Shown piece by piece: positions 1 through 4,725 of a stretch of DNA of 5,191 bases (within the stretch, counting starts at the first letter, position 1; every line of letters begins with the position of its first letter). Below the pieces are notes generated by a model that saw nothing but the letters and a program-made list of their open reading frames with translations, did not search any database and was not told the origin of the DNA. Source of the stretch: Chloroflexota bacterium (GTDB lineage Bacteria > Chloroflexota > UBA4733); NCBI GenBank assembly GCA_025980355.1, contig JAICXR010000276.1:1-5191 (forward strand), given 5' to 3'. Both the position numbers and the translations under genes were made by a program.

Positions 1-1
1 G

Positions 2-289
2 CTGCAGCCGCGCCACAAGATCCAGGGCGCCGGCTATGGCGAACCGCCGGGGCTTTGGGACCCCTCGCTGGCCGACGGGTATTTCGCCGTGACGGACGAG
101 GAGGCGATCGCCTCCGCCCGGGCCCTGGCTCGCCAGGAGGGGATCTTCGCCGGCTTTTCGTCCGGCGCCAACGTCCATGCGGCGCTCCAGCTCGCGCGTG
201 ACAGCGCGGGCGGGGTGATCGTCACGACGATCAACGACAGCGGCCTCAAATACCTGAGCACCGATCTCTTTGCGGAGGGCGCACCGTAG
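2..289 (+). CDS. cysK: PLP-dependent cysteine synthase family protein, C-terminal part (5' end outside window)
   Basis: Reading from base 2 gives 95 residues ending at TAG 287-289. Enzymes of this family make L-cysteine from O-acetylserine (or a related activated serine) and sulfide in the cytoplasm, with PLP bound to a lysine that lies upstream of this window. The visible part carries the family's C-terminal signatures: HKIQGAGYGEPP near the left edge, corresponding to the HKIQGIGAG segment of CysK, then ADGYFAVTDEEA and GIFAGFSSGANVHAAL, the conserved GxxxGxSSGA serine/glycine segment near the PLP pyridine ring. It ends with a short beta-strand segment (GGVIVTTINDSGLKYLST), as is usual. The family assignment is firm; the choice among CysK, CysM and cystathionine beta-synthase-like members cannot be made from this fragment, so the gene symbol is provisional. 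The next gene starts on the last base of the stop codon, suggesting co-transcription and translational coupling. Confidence 0.85.
   Translation: MQPRHKIQGAGYGEPPGLWDPSLADGYFAVTDEEAIASARALARQEGIFAGFSSGANVHAALQLARDSAGGVIVTTINDSGLKYLSTDLFAEGAP
274..279 (+). promoter_or_regulatory. Ribosome binding site GGAGGG inside the cysteine synthase 3' end
   Basis: GGAGGG lies 9 nt before the GTG at 289. It is the main reason for accepting the very short reading frame that follows and for choosing GTG 289 over the in-frame ATG at 301, which has no such site in front of it. Confidence 0.5.
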
Positions 290-405
290 TGCATGACGCG
301 ATGATCGGGTTGGTGTCTTCCGTGCTGGTCACTATCGTCGCCATCGCCTTCGCTTGGGTCGGCGGCCACCTCATCGATTGGGTCCGAAAGCGGAATCGGG
401 GATAG
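289..405 (+). CDS. Small single-pass membrane protein, 38 residues, unknown function
   Basis: This short frame starts at GTG 289, overlapping the cysteine synthase TAG by one base, and ends at TAG 403-405. The product begins MHDAMIGLVSSVLVTIVAIA and continues into a hydrophobic stretch, giving one likely transmembrane helix at about residues 6-25. It then has GGHLIDWV and a basic tail RKRNRG. By the positive-inside rule the C-terminus would be cytoplasmic. A good Shine-Dalgarno site precedes it by 9 nt, and the following gene's GTG comes 15 nt after its stop, so it fits neatly into an operon. I do not recognise the family. The hydrophobic core followed by a clean basic end is what a real small membrane protein would show, but at this size chance is possible. 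ATG 301 is an alternative start giving 34 residues. Confidence 0.5.
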   Translation: MHDAMIGLVSSVLVTIVAIAFAWVGGHLIDWVRKRNRG

Positions 406-420
406 GGGCTGGGAGGCAGC

Positions 421-1433
421 GTGGAAGAGCAAGCAGTCGTCGTGGCTCCGGGCAGTATGGGTCCCCAGAACTGGGATGCCGTCGCGGCAGCGGTGCAGGC
501 GGTCGGCGCCAGGTTCACGCTCGGCCACTGGCACAACGAGGCCGAGTTGATCGCCGCGGCGAAGGAGGCGGACGCGCTCATCCAGGGGGGACGATACGCC
601 ATACCGGCGCCCTCATGGACGCACTCCCGAAGCTTCGCTTCATCGGCGTACAAGGGATCGGCTTCGATTATGTCGACGTACCGGAGGCCACCAAGCGCGG
701 CATCGTCGTCTTCAACCTGGTGGGTGTGATCCATCGCGAGGTCGCCGCGCACGCGATGGCGCTGTTGCTCTGCCTGGCCCGTCAGATCATCCCGATGAAC
801 GGGGCGATGAAGGCGGGCCTGCCCCGGCCGCGCCCCGGCCACATACCGCACCTCTATGGCCAGACGCTCGGGCTGCTCAGCTTCGGCAATATCGCCAGAA
901 CCGTGGCCCGGGAGGCCCAGGCGTTCGATCTCCACGTTATCGCCCACGATCCGCTGGTCCCGACGGCGAGGATGGGCGAGTACGGCGTCGAGGCCGTGAC
1001 GATGGACGACCTCTTTCGCCGTTCGGACTTCGTCTCCGTCCACGTCCCGCTCAGCCCGGAGACCTTTCACCTGGTCGGCGAGGCCCAGTTCCGCCTGATG
1101 AAGTCGACGGCCTACTTCCTGAACACCGGACGCGGCAAGGTGGTCGACGAAGCGGCGCTGATCCGCGCCCTGCGCGAGGGGCGGATCGCCGCGGCCGGCC
1201 TCGACGTCTTGGAGGAGGAGCCGCCGGCGCCCGACAACCCCCTCCTGGCCATGGACAACGTCATCCTGACGCCGCACATGGCGTCCGCTTCGGACTACGC
1301 GGCGGTGGAGCGGCGTAAGCTCCTCGGCGCGGAGCTCGCCCGCTGCCTGAGCGGCTACTGGCCGAAATATGGCCTGGTGAATCCCACGGTCCGGCCGAAA
1401 CAACCGCTCCGTGTGGACGAGCGTGCGCCGTAG
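421..1433 (+). CDS. D-isomer-specific 2-hydroxyacid dehydrogenase, frameshifted at a G run near 585-590
   Basis: This family interconverts D-2-hydroxyacids and 2-oxoacids with NAD(H) or NADP(H) in the cytoplasm. The N-terminal part (MEEQAVVVAPG to DALIQGG) is read from GTG 421 in frame 1. Everything after about 590 is in frame 3 (TIRHTGALMDALPKLRF onward), ending at TAG 1431-1433. One extra G in the six-G run joins the halves into a 337-residue protein, normal for the family. The restored protein has a Rossmann segment around residues 147-175 (YGQTLGLLSFGNIARTVARE). Its catalytic residues are all present: Arg238 in NTGRGKVVDE, a Glu in DVLEEEP (about 267) and His286 in LTPHMAS. The glycine motif is atypical, SxGxxA instead of GxGxxG, and VAEHA is VAAHA. 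GGGAGG at 411-416 precedes the start by 4 nt. An alternative is a truncated 272-residue protein from ATG 615, which would lack the N-terminal part of the substrate domain. The substrate cannot be told. Family assignment is strong; whether the break is a true mutation, a sequence error or recoding is open. Confidence 0.8.
585..590 (+). other. Six-G run at the reading-frame break of the dehydrogenase gene
   Basis: The frame 1 codons here are CAG GGG GGA. Frame 3 resumes at ACG 591. Adding one G, or slipping back one base on G-GGG-GGA, gives CAG GGG GGG ACG and restores the dehydrogenase without losing or gaining a residue in the family alignment. The run is therefore the most economical place for the break, although any point between about 585 and 607 would also work. 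Confidence 0.6.
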
Positions 1434-1445
1434 CCCCCGCTTCGG

Positions 1446-1451
1446 TATACT
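1446..1451 (+). promoter_or_regulatory. Candidate -10 element TATACT upstream of the Gfo/Idh gene
   Basis: TATACT matches five of six bases of TATAAT in an otherwise GC-rich gap, 40 nt before the GTG at 1492. No convincing -35 hexamer lies 16-18 bp upstream. If used, transcription would begin at about 1457-1459, inside the palindrome at 1456-1477. Confidence 0.4.
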
Positions 1452-1455
1452 CTCA

Positions 1456-1477
1456 CGGACCGGACGCGTCCGGTCCG
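1456..1477 (+). promoter_or_regulatory. Perfect 22-bp palindrome, candidate operator
   Basis: The half-site CGGACCGGACG (1456-1466) is followed directly by its exact reverse complement (1467-1477). Each half is itself a tandem repeat of CGGAC. It begins 4 bp after the TATACT hexamer and ends 2 nt before the GAGGAG ribosome site of the Gfo/Idh gene. That is the position expected of a repressor operator over the transcription start, or of an RNA hairpin close to the ribosome site. No T run follows it, so an intrinsic terminator for the upstream gene is unlikely. Confidence 0.5.
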
Positions 1478-1491
1478 ACGAGGAGAGTAGC

Positions 1492-2469
1492 GTGCATCTG
1501 GCCTTCTACGGCGCCGGGGCGATCGCCGAGCGCCATATCGACGCCATCCGGCGCACGGGGACGCTCGACGTTACCTGGCTCATCAGCCGGACCGTCGAGC
1601 GAGCGCAGGCGCTGGCGACGAAGAAGGGCATCGCGCACTGGACCACCGACGAACAGCTTCCCCTGGCGGATCCCGACGTGGAAGCGGTCGTCGTCGCCTA
1701 CCCGACCTTCCGGCACGTCGACCTGGCTCAGCGTGCGTTTGCCGCCGGCAAACACGTGGTGTGCGAAAAGCCGATGGCGAGTTCGACCGACGAGGCAGAG
1801 CAGATTGCCGCGGGGGCCGCACGGTCCGGGAAGCTGCTGCTGGTGACACAGATCAAGCGCTTCTGGCCGGCGTTTGCGGAGGCGCACGCCTTCATCGCTG
1901 GCGGACAGGCCGGCCCGCTGGTGCGCGCCACTGTCGACTTTCAGACCGAGTGGGACTGGTCCAATCGGGGCTGGCGCCTGGACGAGGCGGGGGGCTACCT
2001 GCTCGATATGCACGTGCACGACGTCGACCTGCTCCTCTGGCTTGCCGGGCGCATGCCGAAGCGCGTCTGGGGGAGCGGCGAGAACCGGGCCGACCGCGAA
2101 GGGACGGTGGTCCTCGAATTCGATACCGCCTATGCACGCCTGGAATGGTCGGGACGGATCAGCGGTCGCCCCTACCCGAAGGGCGCGCGCACGGCCTATC
2201 AACTGGCCTGTCAACGCGGCCGGGTGGAGATCGAGGTCGGCGACGAGGTGATCACCGAGTCGTTCGTCGACGGCCGGAGTCTGGGGCGCCAGAGCAGCCC
2301 GATCGGAGAGCAACTGCGGGCCAGTTGGGATGGCATGTGGTCCGCGCAGGCCGCCGCACTCCTCGGCGAGGGGGCGTTGCCGGTACGGCCGGAAGAAGGA
2401 ATCAACAACGTTCGCGTGTCGATGGCGGCGGTGGAGGCTCTCAACAGTCACGCCGTGCAGAGGCTCTAG
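1492..2469 (+). CDS. Gfo/Idh/MocA family NAD(P)-dependent oxidoreductase
   Basis: The 325-residue product is a typical length for this family, whose members oxidise or reduce sugars, inositols and related polyols with NAD(P). It has an N-terminal Rossmann domain (about residues 1-120) with the dinucleotide motif GAGAIA at 7-12, and the catalytic EKP motif at 92-94 in HVVCEKPMASS. The C-terminal alpha/beta domain (about 123-325) holds GGYLLDMHVHDVDLL, where Asp172 and His176 match the family's DxxxH active-site pair. GTG 1492 is chosen because the protein motif starts immediately (HLAFYGAGA) and GAGGAG at 1480-1485 sits 6 nt upstream; the open frame further upstream overlaps the dehydrogenase and has no family similarity. 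The gene lies 58 bp after the dehydrogenase and has its own candidate promoter and operator, so it may be controlled separately. The substrate is unknown. No defect is seen. Confidence 0.88.
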   Translation: MHLAFYGAGAIAERHIDAIRRTGTLDVTWLISRTVERAQALATKKGIAHWTTDEQLPLADPDVEAVVVAYPTFRHVDLAQRAFAAGKHVVCEKPMASSTDEAEQIAAGAARSGKLLLVTQIKRFWPAFAEAHAFIAGGQAGPLVRATVDFQTEWDWSNRGWRLDEAGGYLLDMHVHDVDLLLWLAGRMPKRVWGSGENRADREGTVVLEFDTAYARLEWSGRISGRPYPKGARTAYQLACQRGRVEIEVGDEVITESFVDGRSLGRQSSPIGEQLRASWDGMWSAQAAALLGEGALPVRPEEGINNVRVSMAAVEALNSHAVQRL

Positions 2470-2534
2470 GTTGACGGCGTATCCCCACCTTGCTACAAAC
2501 ACGGAGACGCAGCGCGGTATGCTGCCCGTCAACC
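2469..2534. repeat. 9-bp inverted repeat flanking the cas operon promoter region
   Basis: GGTTGACGG at 2469-2477 is the exact reverse complement of CCGTCAACC at 2526-2534, with 48 bp between. The left arm contains the TTGACG -35 candidate. The arms could be half-sites for a regulator. Chance remains possible given the short arms. Confidence 0.4.
2471..2499 (+). promoter_or_regulatory. Candidate sigma-70-type promoter of the type III CRISPR operon
   Basis: TTGACG (2471-2476, five of six to TTGACA) is followed after 17 bp by TACAAA (2494-2499, four of six to TATAAT). The -10 is preceded by TG at 2491-2492, one base away, as in an extended -10. It starts 2 nt after the Gfo/Idh stop, so the cas genes need not depend on upstream transcription. 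A second -10-like hexamer, TATGCT at 2518-2523, lacks a well-spaced -35. Confidence 0.45.
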
Positions 2535-2544
2535 GGTCGTTGAA

Positions 2545-2549
2545 AGAGG
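2545..2549 (+). promoter_or_regulatory. Ribosome binding site AGAGG of cas10
   Basis: The sequence around this site (AAAGAGGT, 2543-2550) resembles AAGGAGGT. It leaves 12 nt to ATG 2562 but only 3 nt to the in-frame GTG 2553, so ATG 2562 is the better start. Confidence 0.5.
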
Positions 2550-2561
2550 TTCGTGCGCTCT

Positions 2562-4112
2562 ATGCCTGAGCAGGCCCTGGTCGCGACGGAGGTGCGAGAC
2601 GAACTCGGCTATCTCTTCGACGCGCCCTCCTACGTCGACATTCGCGGCGCCGGCGCGCTACTGGAGAGCCTCGCCCGCTTCACCCTGCCGACATTGACCA
2701 GGCGCCGGGAGTTCGACGGGGCCGGCATCGTGACGGGCGGACGGCACTACGTGGCGACCTTTCCCAGTGCGGAAATCGGCCAGCGTTTCTCGGACGAGGC
2801 CCGACGAATCTACCGTCAGCGTACGGCCGCGCTGGCCCTACACGCCACGACGGCGGAGGTGAGCGCCGACGAGTTGCTGACCGCCTTTGGGACCCAGTTG
2901 CGTCGGGTCCGCCAGGCGTTGCGGCAACAGCGCGCCGCGGCGCCGATCCAACCGTGTTCGAGCCCGGAGCTACGCTGGTGTGACGCCTGCCACCACTACC
3001 CGGCGACGCAGCAGCGTGGCGACGAGCTGATCTGCCGCCCCTGCTTGAACCGCCGCACGCACCTTTCCGACCAGGACGCCCGGCTGGGCGTCCCCGGCTA
3101 CCAATCGGGTTTGGCCGACGCCGGCGAGGAGGACCTGGCCGCCCGGCCGGTCTGGGAACGTCAGCTGCGCTGGTTCCGCGACAACAGCGCGCCGAAGGGC
3201 GGCGATGCCGCCAGCGATATCGCCGCCCTGCTGCACCGCCGTCTGCCCGGTGATGTCCAGTTGGCGGACGCTGCCGGGTGCCGCGCGGTCATCGTGGCCG
3301 AGGTGAACGATTATTCCTGGCTGCTGGAACAGTCCGCCGACTCGCAGCGCGCGCTGCGTATCAGCACGCGGCTCAACCGGCTCCTTGACGACGCCTTTTT
3401 CGAGGCGCTCGGCAGCACCGTCTGGCGGGAGCGCAGTGGCCCGACGAACTTCGAAGTGCTCCTCGCCGGCGGCGACCGTCTGGTCTGCCTCCTCCCGGCC
3501 GATGTGGCGCCGGCCGTCGCAGCGCGGGCGCTGCGGACCTTCGAGTCGCAATCGGCCTTCGCCACGGAGGGCCGGCGGCTCAACTTCTGCGCCGGTATCG
3601 GCCTGGCGTCGGCGGCGGTGAACTGGAGCACCACGGCCTTCCAGGCCCGCCAGGCGCTGGCAGCAGCCCGGCAAACCTACCTGCGCACTGCCGCGTCCGC
3701 TCCGCGCGGCAGTTGGCGATCGCTGGTGGGCGTCGAACCGGTCGGCGGCGAGCAGGGGTGGTGCGTCAACGTCGGCGAACTGGAACGGGCGCTGGCGCAC
3801 GCCCGGACGCTCCGCCGAGTCGGCCTGGCGGCGGTCCAGCTCCTACCGATGGCGGACGCGCTCCGTACCGGCTCGGCGGGGCAACTCGCCTGGCGCACGA
3901 GCACCTGGACCGAGCCGCAGCGGCGGGCCCTGGCGGCGGTGATGCGCGACCTGGCGCTCGGCGCGGCGGAGACCGACCGCAGCGGCGGCGTGCTCCTCTG
4001 GCCGGCGATCGCGACGTTGCTGGACTGGGCCTCACCGATCGCTCCACCGGCCAGCCCGCGTCCCCGCCAGGGAAGTGAGGGCACCCTTCCCGCCGTAGAG
4101 AGGTCGGCCTGA
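2562..4112 (+). CDS. cas10: Cas10-like large subunit of a type III CRISPR effector, no HD domain, GGDD changed to GGDR
   Basis: The 516-residue protein has Cas10 architecture without the N-terminal HD nuclease. Palm1-like sequence begins almost at once (YVDIRGAGALLES, 24-36; GAGIVTGGRHYVATFP, 53-68). A zinc-binding module follows, with Cys140, Cys143, Cys158 and Cys161 as two CxxC pairs (WCDACHHYP, ICRPC). After a linker comes Palm2 at about 240-375: AVIVAEVNDYSWLLE (242-256) at the first metal-binding strand, VLLAGGDRLVCLLPA (299-313) at the GGDD hairpin, and NFCAGIGLASAAVNW (341-355). A helical C-terminal domain (about 400-490) and a Pro/Gly-rich tail complete it. Active Cas10 makes cyclic oligoadenylates at GGDD and cuts DNA with HD; here HD is absent and the second Asp of GGDD is Arg306, so both activities are probably lost. 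Asp305 remains. ATG 2562 is preferred over GTG 2553 by ribosome-site spacing. The next gene starts 1 nt after its stop. Its likely role is structural, at the 5' end of a crRNA-RAMP complex. Confidence 0.82.
   Translation: MPEQALVATEVRDELGYLFDAPSYVDIRGAGALLESLARFTLPTLTRRREFDGAGIVTGGRHYVATFPSAEIGQRFSDEARRIYRQRTAALALHATTAEVSADELLTAFGTQLRRVRQALRQQRAAAPIQPCSSPELRWCDACHHYPATQQRGDELICRPCLNRRTHLSDQDARLGVPGYQSGLADAGEEDLAARPVWERQLRWFRDNSAPKGGDAASDIAALLHRRLPGDVQLADAAGCRAVIVAEVNDYSWLLEQSADSQRALRISTRLNRLLDDAFFEALGSTVWRERSGPTNFEVLLAGGDRLVCLLPADVAPAVAARALRTFESQSAFATEGRRLNFCAGIGLASAAVNWSTTAFQARQALAAARQTYLRTAASAPRGSWRSLVGVEPVGGEQGWCVNVGELERALAHARTLRRVGLAAVQLLPMADALRTGSAGQLAWRTSTWTEPQRRALAAVMRDLALGAAETDRSGGVLLWPAIATLLDWASPIAPPASPRPRQGSEGTLPAVERSA
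3468..3479 (+). other. Altered cyclase motif GGDR in Cas10 Palm2
   Basis: Codons GGC GGC GAC CGT encode Gly303-Gly304-Asp305-Arg306. The flanking residues (VLLA before, LVCLLPA after) match the beta-hairpin of Cas10 Palm2, so the alignment to GGDD is clear. The usual second aspartate, a metal ligand in active enzymes, is an arginine. Confidence 0.75.
4097..4103 (+). promoter_or_regulatory. Ribosome binding site GAGAGGT of the Csm3-like gene
   Basis: GAGAGGT lies within the last codons of cas10, 10 nt before GTG 4114. It supports GTG 4114 as the start and indicates translational coupling across the 1-nt gap. Confidence 0.5.
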
Positions 4113-4113
4113 C

Positions 4114-4725
4114 GTGTCCGGGACCTCCCTGGTGCTCGAATTCGCCGTTCAAACGGTCGGTCCGCTGCGTGTGCCCGTCCTCCAGGCGCCGATGGCCGGG
4201 AGCAGGCCGCTCCTCCCCGGCGCCACCGTGAAGGGCGCGGCCCGCCGCAGCGCTGCGGCGATCGCCACCGTCCTCGGGTTGCCCCCCTGCCGGGGGGACG
4301 GCGATCCCCGGTGCTCGCTCTGCCGGTTGTTCGGCGCGGCAGGTGTTGCCGGGGCGGTCCATTGGAGCGCGGCAACGCTGGCGGAAGCGGGTCACCCCAC
4401 GCGATGGCCCGACATACTCGACGCGCGCCGCCGGCACCCGGTCGACCGGGCGTTGGGCCTGAGCGCCGGCCCGCCGCTCCCGACGCGGCTGGCGTTCCCG
4501 GCGGGCTTACGATTCCAGGCCAGCCTGGACGGGTGGCTGGCCGGGGATGGCCGGGCGGATGCGGCATTGCTTGCCGCCGCGTTGCTCCGGCTGCCCTACG
4601 TAGGCGGTGGCAACGCCGCCGGTTTCGGACGGGTCTCCGTCGCCATCAGCAGGCTGCGCCTGGCCGAGGAGGCGCAGGATGTCGACGCCTTGCTCGACTC
4701 GCTGCTGTCACAGGAGGTCGTGTGA
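4114..4725 (+). CDS. csm3: Csm3-like Cas7 RAMP subunit, short, without the catalytic Asp
   Basis: The 203-residue protein is a RAMP of the Csm3/Cas7 type, which lines the crRNA in type III complexes and normally cuts bound target RNA every six nucleotides. Csm3 landmarks appear in order: RPLLPGATVKGAARR (31-45), like PIIPGSSLKGKMR; CSLCRLFG (67-74), like the SRLFG segment; HPVDRALG (108-115), like NTIDRITA; and the glycine-rich LPYVGGGNAAGFGRVSV (160-176), like LDYLGGSGSRGYGKVAF. Cys59, Cys67 and Cys70 may bind zinc. The loop that in Csm3 carries the catalytic Asp (in an xxDP context) is shortened, and the aligned tripeptide reads QAP, with Ala25 in place of Asp. Csm3 is usually about 215-220 residues or longer. 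Start GTG 4114 is preceded by GAGAGGT, and the stop overlaps the next start by 4 nt (GTGA). Type III-D operons often carry several Csm3-like genes, so a cleaving paralogue could lie downstream. Confidence 0.82.
   Translation: MSGTSLVLEFAVQTVGPLRVPVLQAPMAGSRPLLPGATVKGAARRSAAAIATVLGLPPCRGDGDPRCSLCRLFGAAGVAGAVHWSAATLAEAGHPTRWPDILDARRRHPVDRALGLSAGPPLPTRLAFPAGLRFQASLDGWLAGDGRADAALLAAALLRLPYVGGGNAAGFGRVSVAISRLRLAEEAQDVDALLDSLLSQEVV
4282..4297 (+). repeat. C6/G6 perfect hairpin inside the Csm3-like gene
   Basis: Six C (4282-4287), the loop TGCC and six G (4292-4297) form an all-GC stem within the codons for Pro-Pro-Cys-Arg-Gly. The reading frame is intact on both sides, as shown by LPGATVKG before and CRLFG after. 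Confidence 0.6.

Noticed and set aside
354..590. Frame 3 open reading upstream of the dehydrogenase break, allowing a single 359-residue protein from 354
   Set aside because: The residues before about 590 in this frame are low-complexity Arg/Gly-rich and unlike the family, whereas frame 1 from GTG 421 gives the expected N-terminal domain.
246..1403. Long open frame on the minus strand (385 residues) opposite the dehydrogenase
   Set aside because: Its translation is rich in Arg, Ala and Gly with no recognisable motif, and it lies antisense to a clearly conserved dehydrogenase. GC-rich coding DNA commonly leaves such frames open.
1453..2532. Long open frame on the minus strand (359 residues) opposite the Gfo/Idh gene
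   Set aside because: The + strand has EKP, Rossmann and DxxxH motifs over the same stretch, while the minus-strand product shows none and would span the promoter region.
2470..2561. CRISPR array or leader in the gap before cas10
   Set aside because: The gap is only 92 bp and holds a single inverted repeat, with no direct repeats of 20 or more bases and no spacer pattern. No array is seen elsewhere in the window.
2562..2640. HD nuclease domain at the Cas10 N-terminus
   Set aside because: No adjacent His-Asp pair is present in the N-terminal residues, and Palm1-like sequence starts by about residue 24, leaving no room for the domain.
4070..4091. Possible hairpin GGGAAG (4070-4075) / CTTCCC (4086-4091) near the end of cas10
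   Set aside because: The stem is only 6 bp with a 10-nt loop, lies inside the coding sequence and has no T run; the next gene starts 1 nt after the stop, so termination here is implausible.
3677..4567. Minus-strand open frame of 296 residues opposite the cas10/csm3 junction
   Set aside because: It is Pro/Arg/Gly-rich without motifs and covers two well-supported + strand genes; it is a composition shadow.
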